Assembly: GCF_022271435.1 (NCBI RefSeq)
Contig: NZ_JAFIQY010000005.1
Span: 186,001-250,000 of the forward strand
Reading direction: 5' to 3'
Length of the DNA stretch: 64,000 nt
DNA from: Streptomyces monomycini
GTDB taxonomy: Bacteria > Actinomycetota > Actinomycetes > Streptomycetales > Streptomycetaceae
Within the stretch, counting starts at the first letter, position 1, and every line of letters begins with the position of its first letter. Shown here in pieces: positions 8,562 to 17,039 of the stretch. A program made the position numbers and the translations under genes. A model generated the notes under the pieces. That model made no database searches and had not been told where the DNA came from. It saw nothing but the letters and a program-made list of their open reading frames with translations.

Positions 8562-9578
8562 ATGAACACCGATCAGCTCGTGGGCCGCCAGGTCCTCCTG
8601 GGGCGCGTGGCCGTCGCGGCCTGCGCCCCGTACCTCCTCCTGAAGCTGCTGTGGGTCCTGGGCCATGACATCGGCATCGTGGACGTGGGCAGGGTCGGCC
8701 GGGGCACCTGGATCGCGGGCAACGTCGTCACCTTCCTCATGGACGCCGTCGCCGCCGCCATCGCGTACACGCTCACCCGCCCGTCCGGCGTGCGGGCCCC
8801 CGCCTGGCTGCTCGCGCTGCCCCTGTGGATGGCGTCCGGGCTGCTCACCCCCTTGATGATCACCGTGCCCACCGGTTCCGCCGTCGCCGCCCTGACCGGC
8901 GCCGCGAACCCGATGGCGTCCGGCGACTTCCTCGAACCCTGGGTCTACGTCCTGGTCTACGGCGCCTTCATCGTCGAGGGCCTGACCCTGCTGGGCGCCT
9001 TCTGGTGCTACGCGCACCAGCGCTGGGGCACGCTGCTGCGCCGGCGGCTGGAGTCCGTACCCGCTCCCGCCCCTGGTGTACGGGCGGCACGGCGGCTGCT
9101 CGGCGTTCCCGCTGCGGTGCTCCTGGCCGTACTCGGCATCGTCGACGTGTTGTGGGGCCTCGGTGTGCCGACGGGTCCCGGAGCGGCGGCCCTGCCCGCG
9201 CGGAGCGTCGTGACGGCCACGTCCGGCGTGGTCCAGGGCCTGCTGGCGCTGGCCGGCGCGGCCGGACTGGCGGCCCTCCTCTTCCCCCGGTGGGGGCGCG
9301 TGCGGCGGCTGCGCACGCGGGTGCCGCTGGCGCTGGCCTGGCTGGGCTCCGCGACGGTGTTCGCGTGGGGCGGAACGATGTGGCTCTCGTGGGCCGTGGC
9401 CGACGCCCTGACCGGCGACGGCTCGGCTCCCACCCGCGGCCTGCCCGGCCTGGCGGGCGCCCTGGAACTGGTCGCGGGGCTGGTCGTGCTCTGCCTCGGT
9501 AGCCTCGCCCTCGCCGCGGAGACGGCCTGCCCGGTGCCCTCGTCCGCACCCGGGCGGAAACGTGTCGGCACCTTCTGA
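8562..9578 (+). CDS. hypothetical polytopic membrane protein
   Basis: 338 residues with about eight hydrophobic segments, for example VAVAACAPYLLLKLLWVLG, NVVTFLMDAVAAAIAYTL and LALAWLGSATVFAWGGTMW. I recognise no catalytic motif or named family. ATG 8562 is preceded by GGGAGG; the in-frame GTG upstream would add a basic, unlikely leader. It may be co-transcribed with the acyl-CoA synthetase upstream. Confidence 0.75.
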   Translation: MNTDQLVGRQVLLGRVAVAACAPYLLLKLLWVLGHDIGIVDVGRVGRGTWIAGNVVTFLMDAVAAAIAYTLTRPSGVRAPAWLLALPLWMASGLLTPLMITVPTGSAVAALTGAANPMASGDFLEPWVYVLVYGAFIVEGLTLLGAFWCYAHQRWGTLLRRRLESVPAPAPGVRAARRLLGVPAAVLLAVLGIVDVLWGLGVPTGPGAAALPARSVVTATSGVVQGLLALAGAAGLAALLFPRWGRVRRLRTRVPLALAWLGSATVFAWGGTMWLSWAVADALTGDGSAPTRGLPGLAGALELVAGLVVLCLGSLALAAETACPVPSSAPGRKRVGTF

Positions 9579-9656
9579 AGGTGCGCGGGAATGCTCCGTA
9601 CCGGATGATCGTTGACGTTGGAGAACATGTACGACGACCTAAGGATCGAATCCGTC

Positions 9657-10487
9657 GTGAGCAAGGTCCCCCACATCACCCTCAACAACGGTGTCGCCAT
9701 GCCGCAGCTCGGCTACGGCGTCTGGCAGGTGCCGGACGACGAGGCCGCCAAGGCCGTCGGCACCGCACTGGAAGCCGGATACCGCAGCATCGACACCGCC
9801 GCGATCTACGGCAACGAGGAGGGCACGGGGAAGGCGCTCGCCGCCTCCGGCATCGCGCGTGACGAGCTCTTCGTGACGACGAAGCTGTGGAACGACGAGC
9901 AGGGCTACGACTCGACCCTGCGCGCCTTCGACACCTCCCTCGGCAAGCTGGGCCTGGAGTACGTGGATCTGTACCTGATCCACTGGCCGATGCCCGCCAA
10001 GGACACGTTCGTGGACACGTACCGGGCGTTCGAGAAGATCTACCAGGACGGCCGCGCCAAGGCCATCGGCGTCTCCAACTTCCAGCCCGCCCACCTGGAG
10101 CGGCTGATGGGCGAGACGTCCGTCGTGCCCGCGGTCAACCAGATCGAGCTGCACCCGCAGCTCCAGCAGTCCGAGCTGCGCGCCTTCCACGCCCGGCACG
10201 GCATCGCGACCGAGGCCTGGTCGCCGCTGGGCCAGGGCAAGGACCTCCTCAAGAACACGACCGTCACCGGGCTCGCCGAGAAGTACGAGCGCACCCCCGC
10301 GCAGATCGTGCTCCGCTGGCACCTCCAGCTCGGCAACGTCGTCATCCCGAAGTCCGTGACCCCGTCCCGGATCAAGGAGAACGTGGACGTCTTCGGCTTC
10401 GAGCTGGACGACGCCGACATGTCCGCCCTCGCGGCCCTGGACTCCGGCACCCGCCTGGGCCCGGACCCGGACACCATGAACGGCTGA
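9657..10487 (+). CDS. aldo/keto reductase
   Basis: 276 residues with the complete AKR signature set: GYRSIDTAAIYGNEEGTGKAL (catalytic Asp and Tyr), TTKLWNDEQGY (catalytic Lys), LIHWPMP (catalytic His), GVSNFQPAHLERL, and IPKSVTPSRIKEN for NADPH binding. It resembles the AKR5 / 2,5-diketo-D-gluconate reductase group, soluble NADPH-dependent carbonyl reductases. GTG 9657 has AAGGA upstream and matches the usual family N-terminus (SKVPHITLNNG). An earlier in-frame TTG at 9612 is less likely. Confidence 0.93.
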   Translation: MSKVPHITLNNGVAMPQLGYGVWQVPDDEAAKAVGTALEAGYRSIDTAAIYGNEEGTGKALAASGIARDELFVTTKLWNDEQGYDSTLRAFDTSLGKLGLEYVDLYLIHWPMPAKDTFVDTYRAFEKIYQDGRAKAIGVSNFQPAHLERLMGETSVVPAVNQIELHPQLQQSELRAFHARHGIATEAWSPLGQGKDLLKNTTVTGLAEKYERTPAQIVLRWHLQLGNVVIPKSVTPSRIKENVDVFGFELDDADMSALAALDSGTRLGPDPDTMNG

Positions 10488-10525
10488 GACACCTCCCCGG
10501 ACCCCGGTCCGGTGCAGCACCCTCC

Positions 10526-10557
10526 GGCGCCGCCGCCCCACCCGGGACGGCGGCGCC
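10526..10557 (+). terminator. Rho-independent-like terminator after the aldo/keto reductase
   Basis: GGCGCCGCCG and CGGCGGCGCC form a perfect 10-bp stem with a 12-nt loop, 38 bp past the stop codon and followed by GCCTTTCC. Confidence 0.75.
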
Positions 10558-10750
10558 GCCTTTCCCCGCCCTCTCCGCTTCTCCTCCTCCGGTCCCTCCC
10601 AGCTCACGCCCGGTTTCCCGGTTTCCCACGCCCCGCGGGGGACGGGAAACCCCTTGGCCCGCCGCCCGGCACGGGACGAAGGTCAAGGTGCCGGGTCCGG
10701 GCAGCCGACGGTCCCGGCGCACCGAGAGTCACCCAACGGAGGAGACCCAG

Positions 10751-11071
10751 ATGATCCGCATTCCTCGCGCCGCCGCCGCTCTCGCGGCCACCGCGGCCGT
10801 GTTCGCACTCGGCGGCGGCACCATGGCCACCGCCGCCGGTTCGGCCCCCGCCCGCCAGACCGCCTCGCCCGCGGTCCAGGCCGTCGTCTGCACCGTCAAC
10901 GACAACGGCGTCAACTACCGCGGCGGACCGGGCACCGGCTACCCGGTCCTGGGCCAGGTCAACCGGGGCCAGAAGATGAACGCGCGGGGCACCGAGGGCT
11001 CCTGGGTCATGGGTGACCTGTGGGGCGGCCGTACCGGGGTGTGGATCCACCGCGCCTACCTGAACTGCTGA
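10751..11071 (+). CDS. small secreted SH3-domain protein
   Basis: 106 residues. An N-terminal signal peptide (IRIPRAAAALAATAAVFALG, cleavage near TAAGSA) precedes one bacterial SH3-type domain: VNYRGGPGTGYPVLGQVNRG, then SWVMGDLWGG and VWIHRAYL. Two cysteines (in VVCTVND and YLNC) bracket the domain and may form a disulfide after export. Such proteins usually bind peptidoglycan or other wall components. The start has a strong GGAGGAG. It is monocistronic and followed by a large hairpin. Confidence 0.85.
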   Translation: MIRIPRAAAALAATAAVFALGGGTMATAAGSAPARQTASPAVQAVVCTVNDNGVNYRGGPGTGYPVLGQVNRGQKMNARGTEGSWVMGDLWGGRTGVWIHRAYLNC

Positions 11072-11129
11072 GGCTCAGCCCGCCGGCCCGGCCATCCGCC
11101 CTCGCCACGGGCCGGCGAGCTGATCACAC

Positions 11130-11177
11130 GGCGGGGTGGTGGGGGTCTTCCCGGCCCGGGAGGGCCACCACCCCGCC
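11130..11177. terminator. long perfect hairpin between convergent genes
   Basis: GGCGGGGTGGTGG and CCACCACCCCGCC form a 13-bp perfect stem around a 22-nt loop that can itself pair partly. It lies in the roughly 310-bp gap between the SH3 protein and the convergent methyltransferase. It probably terminates transcription from either side. Nothing else is recognised in the gap. Confidence 0.8.
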
Positions 11178-11381
11178 CGGCACCGGCCGGCCGCCGTTCG
11201 GCCACGTCCTGCCCACCGCGCACGAGAGCACACCGACGGGGGCGTGCGCGGCGGGGCACGGACGTGGCTCCACGGGGGGCGGCGGCCGGGCGGTGCCGTC
11301 GCGTCCCGCCGCTCCCAGGGCGGGACGCGCGGGCGGCATCGTCGGCCCGGGCGCGGGCATCCACCGGGGGAGGCCGTGCGG

Positions 11382-12329
11382 TCAGGCCGCCCGTGCCGTG
11401 TGGAAGGTCTGAGCGGAGAGCCAGAAGAGGTCCGGGCGCAGGGCGATGCCCGCCGGGTCCTCCGGGTCGAGGAGGCGGGTGAGGATGGCGCGGTCCTCCT
11501 CGTCCAGGTCGTCGCCGGTCTTCTCGGCGAAGCGGGAGAGCAGCCCGGTGACCTGGGCGCGCTGGGCGGGGTCCAGCGGGGCGGGCAGGTCGAGCAGGAA
11601 GCTGCGGCTCAGCGGGGTCCGCAGGCCCGCGGCGGTCAGGAGGGCGGGCCAGTCCTCGACGACGGCCCGGGCGCCGGGCAGCGCGGCGCGCATCTGGGCG
11701 AACCAGTCGTCCTGCAGCGCGTCGAGACGGCTCTGGAAGCCGGGGCGTCCGACGCCGAAGTCGCGGGGCAGGAACCGGGGGGCGAGGCCGCCTTCGGACA
11801 CGACGAGCAGCCCGCCCGGGCGGAGCAGGCGGGCCAGCGCGGCCACGGCGGCCGCCTGGTCGCCGACGTGGTGCAAAGCCTTGCTGGACCAGATGAGGTC
11901 CGCTTCCCCGATGCCGTCCATGTGGTCGGGCAGCTCGGCCACCCGGGTACGGAACCGGTCGCCGAGGCCCAGGTCTGCGGCGCGGTCCCGGGCGCGTTCG
12001 AGCAGCGCCTCGGTCGGGTCCACCGCCACGATCTCGGCCTGTGGGAAGGCCTGGGCGAGCAGGCAGCTGGTGACGCCGGGGCCGCTGCCGACGTCGAGCA
12101 CCCGGCGGACCTCGTCGGGTCCGGGGCCGGGCGTCCGCGTCAGCAGGTCTCGGAGCCAGGCGGTGGCCTGTTCGAGGAGCGGGGTCTGGAACTCGGCCTC
12201 GCCTTCGAGGTAGGCGGCGAGGGCGTCCCAGTCCATGTGCGTGTTGTCGTGGTGGTGGCCGTGGCCCTGACCGTGGTCGTGGCCGTGCTCACGTGCCGGG
12301 GCGGTGGTGCCATGGTTGTGGTCCGTCAT
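11382..12329 (-). CDS. class I SAM-dependent methyltransferase with His-rich N-terminus
   Basis: 315 residues. Motif I VRRVLDVGSGPGVTSCLLA (about residues 70-90), then EIVAVDPTE (acidic loop), KALHHVGD and LLRPGGLLVVSEGG define a SAM methyltransferase. Residues 12-31 are extremely histidine-rich (EHGHDHGQGHGHHHDNTH), suggesting metal binding. The start at 12329 was chosen because it keeps this leader next to the fold. The substrate is unknown. It is divergent from the DUF1266 gene. Confidence 0.85.
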   Translation of the reverse strand: MTDHNHGTTAPAREHGHDHGQGHGHHHDNTHMDWDALAAYLEGEAEFQTPLLEQATAWLRDLLTRTPGPGPDEVRRVLDVGSGPGVTSCLLAQAFPQAEIVAVDPTEALLERARDRAADLGLGDRFRTRVAELPDHMDGIGEADLIWSSKALHHVGDQAAAVAALARLLRPGGLLVVSEGGLAPRFLPRDFGVGRPGFQSRLDALQDDWFAQMRAALPGARAVVEDWPALLTAAGLRTPLSRSFLLDLPAPLDPAQRAQVTGLLSRFAEKTGDDLDEEDRAILTRLLDPEDPAGIALRPDLFWLSAQTFHTARAA

Positions 12330-12435
12330 GGTGCGAGCGTCCGGCAGGGCGCACCATAAGGCAAACATCCTTGCCGGTCCGGCAAAGCACCCCGCCTCCG
12401 GGGGCGCCGGACCGCCCACCGTAAGGTTCTGCTCC

Positions 12436-13479
12436 GTGGGAACTCCAGGATGGATACCGCCGACCGAGACGGAACGGCGGTTGTGCGAGGCCGGTGCACG
12501 GGGCGACTGGGAAGGCCAGGTCGCGGCGGTGGCCGGTGAAGACCTGTATCTGGTGGTGCCCCAGCAGGGCCAGGACCCGCTGCCGGTCTACGAGGACCCG
12601 GCCGGCGGCGGTACGTGCATCCCCGTGACGACCCGCGGCATGCTGCCGCCGTGGCATCCGCAGCAGCTCTTCGACCGGGTCTCGGTGGAGGAGCTGGCCC
12701 AGGACTGGCCGAACGACAAGTGGAAGCTGGCGGTCAATCCGGGCACGCCGTGCGCCGCGTACCTGCCGGCCACCGCCGCGCACCGCAGCACCTGGACGCG
12801 GATCCGTGCCCAGTACGGTGTCCGGCCCGGCGGGCTGCTCACCACCCACCTCGGCGGTCCGCTGCACGGTCCGCTCGCCCAAGGACTCGCCTGCGGCGCA
12901 CCGATCGCCGTGCACCACAGCGTGCCGTGGAACGAGCTGGGCACCGCCTTCCTCGACTACGCGGCCGACGCCCAGCTGCTGCACGAGCAGTGGTCGGTCA
13001 CCGATCCGGCGTCCTGGCAGCAGCGTCTCGGCCAGTTGCTCGACGCCGGTTTCGTACCGGCCGAGACCGAGGCCGCGCTGCGGGCCCGCGACGGTGGGGA
13101 AGAGGCCGGGTCCGGCGGCGTACCGGAGCTGGTGGAGAAGTACGAGGAGCGCTTCCGTACGGAGGGGCTGCTGCCTGCGGACGGGCACGTGAAGTCGCTC
13201 GTCGCCCTGGACTACGCGCATGCCGTAGCTCTCGTCCGCTGGGGGCTCGGGGCCCGCTACTGCGCGCCCCCGGAGGCCGAACAGGCCGTGCTGCGCGCCG
13301 GTGAGCTGGCGCGCGCGGCGTACGGCTCCTGGCAGGAGTTCTCGGCGGGGTACGCGCTGGGCCGGGCGCTGGCCTTCGACAACGGCTGGTTCGGCACGGC
13401 GTACCAGGAAGCGGTGCACCTGCACCGGGTGCTCGGCCAGGATCCGGCCTCGCCGTGGGTGAATCTGCCGTTCGCCTGA
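12436..13479 (+). CDS. SseB-like / DUF1266 domain protein
   Basis: 347 residues. The N-terminal half (PLPVYEDPAGGGTCIPVTTR, NDKWKLAVNPGTPCAAYLP) resembles SseB-type domains. The C-terminal 190 residues match DUF1266 (DYAHAVALVRWGLGARYC, WQEFSAGYALGRALAFDNGW). The function of this actinobacterial family is not established. GTG 12436 is chosen because sequence further upstream overlaps the divergent methyltransferase's leader. Confidence 0.8.
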   Translation: MGTPGWIPPTETERRLCEAGARGDWEGQVAAVAGEDLYLVVPQQGQDPLPVYEDPAGGGTCIPVTTRGMLPPWHPQQLFDRVSVEELAQDWPNDKWKLAVNPGTPCAAYLPATAAHRSTWTRIRAQYGVRPGGLLTTHLGGPLHGPLAQGLACGAPIAVHHSVPWNELGTAFLDYAADAQLLHEQWSVTDPASWQQRLGQLLDAGFVPAETEAALRARDGGEEAGSGGVPELVEKYEERFRTEGLLPADGHVKSLVALDYAHAVALVRWGLGARYCAPPEAEQAVLRAGELARAAYGSWQEFSAGYALGRALAFDNGWFGTAYQEAVHLHRVLGQDPASPWVNLPFA

Positions 13480-13506
13480 CCGGACGAGACACATGGCGGA
13501 GGTCCG

Positions 13507-13983
13507 TCAGGTGATGTCCGTGACGGTCACCGTCACGGCGACCTCGGGCGCGGCTTCGCCCGCCGTCCGCAGCGCCTCCTGGACCGCCGCCGTGACACGC
13601 GGCCGGACCGCGCGGACCACGTCCAGGGCCCGGTGACCTCGCCGGACCGCCAGGTGGACGCGGATCCGCCACGGTCCCGGACCAGGGCCGTGGTCGGCCC
13701 GTACGCCGGACACGCGGCCTCCCCGCCCGGGTGGGGAGGAGCCACCGCCGGAGCCGGTACCGGGGGCCGACCGGGAGCCGGAACCGGAAGCGGACCGGGA
13801 GTCGGGACCCGGGGCGGACCGGGAGCCGGAGCCCGTTCCCGCCGTCCGTGCCACCGTCCCCCGGAGCAGTTCGCCCAGGCCGGGCCGGAGGAAGGCGACA
13901 CCGGGAGTGTCCTTGGCGGCCCCGGCGGCGGCACGGAGGACCGCCGCGTGCAGCTGCGCGTCGCCGCTCATGACCTGACTCAT
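13507..13983 (-). CDS. small Asp23/Gls24-like envelope-stress protein
   Basis: 158 residues. The C-terminal part (RIRVHLAVRRGHRALDVVRA, then VQEALRTAGEAAPEVAVTVT) has the alternating pattern of Asp23/Gls24 domains. A Ser/Gly/Pro-rich insert (about residues 50-95) interrupts it. The start overlaps the upstream gene's stop (ATGA at 13980-13983) and has AGGAGG upstream, so translation is coupled. It is third in the sigma-factor operon. Asp23 relatives sit at the membrane in Gram-positive envelope stress; the role here is inferred. Confidence 0.72.
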   Translation of the reverse strand: MSQVMSGDAQLHAAVLRAAAGAAKDTPGVAFLRPGLGELLRGTVARTAGTGSGSRSAPGPDSRSASGSGSRSAPGTGSGGGSSPPGRGGRVSGVRADHGPGPGPWRIRVHLAVRRGHRALDVVRAVRPRVTAAVQEALRTAGEAAPEVAVTVTVTDIT

Positions 13984-14699
13984 GACCTGCCCTCCTCGCG
14001 GGCTTCCGGATGCCCGCCGGAGCCCCCCGTCTCCCCCTCGGCGGCGTCCTCGACGAGGTCCACGACGGTGACGTCCACCTCCTCGACCTCCAGGCCGATG
14101 CCGTCCCGCGCCGCCGCGCGCACCCGTTCGCGTACCCGGTCGGCCAGCGCGGGCAGCGGCCACGCGTACCCGGCCGCCAGTTCGATCGCCACCTTCATGG
14201 GCCCCCGCGGCGCGAGCAGGGTGACCCGGCAGCTGCCCGCTTGAACGTCCGGCAGGGTCTCGGCCGCGGCGCGGAAGGACTTGGCCGCCGCGGCCTCGGT
14301 GATCCACGCGTCGTCCTCCGGGTCGCCCAGCGGCAGCGTCCTGCCGGGCCGGAGTTCGGTTCTGACCAGGTCCATCACCCGGGCCGTGAAGCGTTCGGTG
14401 CTCCGGTCCTCCTCGTCGCGGCCCGCCGCTCCCGCGGTCTGCCGGGCTTCGCGTACGTAGCGGTCGAGGACGCCGAGGCCCGCCAGCGCCTCCTGGCAGT
14501 ACGGGCACCGGGCGGCATGCGGACCGCCCTGCGGACCGGCGTCCGGGCCTGCCTGCGGACCAACGTCCAGGGCACCGTCTCCGGCCGGGCCGCCCGCGAG
14601 GCCCGCTTCAACCGCTTCCTCCGCTTCGCTCTCCTCCCACACGGACGACAGCGCGCGGCCGCAGGGCAGGATCGGGTCGTCGTGCTCACCTAGCGCCAT
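13980..14699 (-). CDS. Asp23/Gls24 protein with N-terminal zinc anti-sigma-like motif
   Basis: 239 residues. Residues 61-68 read HAARCPYC, an H-x3-C-x2-C motif like that of zinc-binding anti-sigma (ZAS) factors, with another Cys at residue 13 (LPCGRALSSVWE). A Gly/Pro-rich linker lies between. Residues 130-230 look like an Asp23/Gls24 domain (CRVTLLAPRGPMKVAIELAA, GLEVEEVDVTVVDLVE). The start overlaps the end of the ECF sigma gene by 10 nt, so the two are made together. I infer that it regulates that sigma factor. Confidence 0.78.
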   Translation of the reverse strand: MALGEHDDPILPCGRALSSVWEESEAEEAVEAGLAGGPAGDGALDVGPQAGPDAGPQGGPHAARCPYCQEALAGLGVLDRYVREARQTAGAAGRDEEDRSTERFTARVMDLVRTELRPGRTLPLGDPEDDAWITEAAAAKSFRAAAETLPDVQAGSCRVTLLAPRGPMKVAIELAAGYAWPLPALADRVRERVRAAARDGIGLEVEEVDVTVVDLVEDAAEGETGGSGGHPEAREEGRS

Positions 14700-15235
14700 G
14701 CGCCCATCGCCTCCGTCAGATAGCGGCGTGCTCGGAAGACCCTGCCACGGACCGCCTGGTGGCTGATGCCCACCACCGCGGCGATCTCCTCGTACGGCAG
14801 GGCGTGCAGTTCGCGCAGCACCCAGCAGGCGCGCTGCTCCGGGGTGAGTCCGTCCATCGCCCGCATCAGCGCCTCGACGGCTGCGGTCGACTCGGCCGCC
14901 CGCACCGGTGACGACGCGTGCTCGGGCGCGCTCGGCTCGGGCACCGAGCCGAGGTCCTGGGTGGGTCTGCGGGCCCGCAGCAGGTTCAGGCACCGGTTGG
15001 TGACGATGCGATACATCCAGGTCGCGAACGCGGCGTCGCCGCGGAACTCCGGGATTCTGCGCCAGGCGCTCACGAAGGCGTCCTGCACGGCGTCCTCCGC
15101 GTCGGTACGGCTGCCGAGCAGCCGGGTGGCCAGGCGCAGGAGCTGAGCGCTGTGGCGGCGGACGAGCACCTCGAAGGCCCCCTCGTCCCCTTCCGCGGCA
15201 CGTACGGCCAGCAGGGCGTCGCTGGGTTCGGGCAC
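14690..15235 (-). CDS. ECF-type RNA polymerase sigma factor
   Basis: 181 residues. Region 2: GAFEVLVRRHSAQLLRLATR, then DAEDAVQDAFVSAWRRIPEF and ATWMYRIVTNRCLNLLRARR. Region 4: LTPEQRACWVLRELHALPYEEIAAVVGISHQAVRGRVFRARRYL. The start is GTG with GGAAGGAG upstream. It heads a three-gene overlapping operon with two Asp23-like proteins, one carrying a ZAS-like motif, so it is probably held inactive by that partner. It is divergent from a YihY/BrkB membrane-protein gene that may be a target. Confidence 0.93.
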   Translation of the reverse strand: MPEPSDALLAVRAAEGDEGAFEVLVRRHSAQLLRLATRLLGSRTDAEDAVQDAFVSAWRRIPEFRGDAAFATWMYRIVTNRCLNLLRARRPTQDLGSVPEPSAPEHASSPVRAAESTAAVEALMRAMDGLTPEQRACWVLRELHALPYEEIAAVVGISHQAVRGRVFRARRYLTEAMGAWR

Positions 15236-15470
15236 TCACCGGCTCCTTCCTTCCCCGACCATCTTCACCGGAGGCGGGCGCGATGCGCCGCTTTGATGCG
15301 ATACGGGAGTAACCGGCGATTCCTCTCCGGCACCCGATCCGGCCGCAGAGAAGACGCCTACCACGGCACACCACCGGACGGAGTGCGCCACACACGCTTG
15401 TACGCTGCGCAAACGGGCAGACGGACCGGGCGCCCGGCGCGCGCACGGCACGAGGAGAGGACGGACACTC

Positions 15471-16463
15471 ATGGGCGGTAGCGGTACGGACCGCGGACTG
15501 CACCCACCGATGCTCGCGGCCGGCACCGGCAGGCCACGCGCACGCCGCGCCACGCTGCCCAGCTGGCCCCGCATCCGGACCGCGGCCCGCCGTACGCCGG
15601 TCTCGATCTGGAACGACGACGTGTCCGACTGGGCGGCCAGCCTGACGTACTACTCGGTACTGGCCCTGCTGCCCTCGGTGATCGTCACCATCTCGCTCGT
15701 CGGCCTGGCCAACCCCGCGTCCACCGAGGAGCTGATCAACCACATCAGCGCCCTCGCCCCGGCCGGGTCGGGCGGTACCGTCCGCCGGGCCCTGGTCACC
15801 ATGGCCCAGCAGCGGACCGCCGTCTGGATGCTGGTCGGGGGTGCGCTGGTCAGCGCCCTGTGGTCGTCGTGCAGCTACCTGGCGGTGTTCCGGCGGGCCC
15901 TGCACGCGATGTACCGCGTCAAGGACGACCGGCCGCCGTGGCGCAAGGCGCCGCGCATCCTGGCGACGGCGCTGCTGCTGTTGGCGCTGCTGATCAGCAG
16001 TGCGGTCGTGCTGCTGGTCAGCGGGCCGATGGCGAGTGCGGCCGGGCGGGCCCTGGGGCTCGGCGAGGCGGGCGAGGAGACGTGGAACCTGTTGCAGTGG
16101 CCGCTGCTGTTGCTGCTGGCCGTCGTGCTGGTGATGGTGCTCTTCCGTACGGGCCCGTCCCGGACGCGTGGGCGGCGCGCGGTGCCCGGCGGGGTCGTGG
16201 CGGTGCTGATGTGGCTGGTGTCCTCGGCGGGGTTCACGTTCTACGCCTCGTACGTGGGCACGTTCAACCGGCTGTACGGGTCGCTCGCCGGGCCCGTCGT
16301 CTTCCTGATATGGCTGTGGTTCTCCCATCTGTCCCTGCTGAGCGGCGCCCAGTTCAACGCCGAGCTGGCCCGTATGGAGAGCGGGGAAGCGGATGCGTCC
16401 GAGGGGGCGGCGGGCCCCGGCGAGACCGGTGAGTCCGATGGCAGCAAGAAGGCCAAGAGATGA
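15471..16463 (+). CDS. YihY/virulence factor BrkB-family membrane protein
   Basis: 330 residues with about six membrane segments. The family signature DVSDWAASLTYYSVLALLPSV is near residue 45, and YGSLAGPVVFLIWLWFSHLSLLSGAQFNAEL is near 265. The tail is charged (GESDGSKKAKR). The exact role of the family is unsettled. GAGGAGAGG precedes ATG 15471. Its divergence from the envelope-stress sigma operon suggests a shared function. Confidence 0.9.
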   Translation: MGGSGTDRGLHPPMLAAGTGRPRARRATLPSWPRIRTAARRTPVSIWNDDVSDWAASLTYYSVLALLPSVIVTISLVGLANPASTEELINHISALAPAGSGGTVRRALVTMAQQRTAVWMLVGGALVSALWSSCSYLAVFRRALHAMYRVKDDRPPWRKAPRILATALLLLALLISSAVVLLVSGPMASAAGRALGLGEAGEETWNLLQWPLLLLLAVVLVMVLFRTGPSRTRGRRAVPGGVVAVLMWLVSSAGFTFYASYVGTFNRLYGSLAGPVVFLIWLWFSHLSLLSGAQFNAELARMESGEADASEGAAGPGETGESDGSKKAKR

Positions 16464-16508
16464 GCACGCCCGCTCAGCTCGCCCGTTCGGCCCGCCGCCG
16501 CCCGTCCC

Positions 16509-16820
16509 TCAGCTCCCCCCGTGGCCGGTGGCGATCTCCTCGACCCGGTGGGCCAGGGTGAAGTCGAGGACGGTGACGGCGTGGCCGGCGCTGTGGGTGT
16601 TCACGGCGACGGTCAGCGTGTTGTAGCCCAGGGTCAGTTCGGAGTGGTGGTTCAGCTCCTCCTGGATCTGGGCGACGTGGATCACCATCGCGGCGGCCGG
16701 CAGGTGCCGCTCGAAGGTGTAGGTGCGGGTCAGGCTGCCGTCAATCACCGACCAGCCGGGCAACTCCGCGAGGCAGTCCTCGATCTCCTTGTCCGTCAGC
16801 AGGTCCACCTGAGCGTCCAT
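16509..16820 (-). CDS. 4a-hydroxytetrahydrobiopterin dehydratase (pterin carbinolamine dehydratase)
   Basis: About 103 residues, the normal size. It carries the active-site motif EELNHHSELTLGYNTLTVAV and NTHSAGHAVTVLDF, where the paired histidines act in dehydration of the carbinolamine made by aromatic amino-acid hydroxylases. ATG 16820 is preceded by GGCGGAG; GTG 16841 would add seven residues. No hydroxylase gene is nearby. Confidence 0.9.
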   Translation of the reverse strand: MDAQVDLLTDKEIEDCLAELPGWSVIDGSLTRTYTFERHLPAAAMVIHVAQIQEELNHHSELTLGYNTLTVAVNTHSAGHAVTVLDFTLAHRVEEIATGHGGS

Positions 16821-17039
16821 CTCGCTCCGCCTCTCCGTCACAGCGCATGGCCGCGCGTACCGCCCGTACCACCGGGCCGTCCGCGCACTGTCGATTGCAG
16901 CAGTTCCAGCGTGGCACGCCGAGGACGCTTTCCCGCCAATGTGCGGACGGGCACGCCGCGGGCTTCCGGGGTCACGGGGCCACTTCTATGCTCCTGCGCC
17001 TGACGGGCCGTCCGTTACCGGGGGTAGTAGGGAGCAGCT

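Noticed and set aside
14700..16328. Long in-frame extension of the Asp23-protein frame across the sigma and BrkB genes
   Set aside because: The true start at 14699 follows from the overlap with the sigma gene; the rest is antisense low-complexity sequence.
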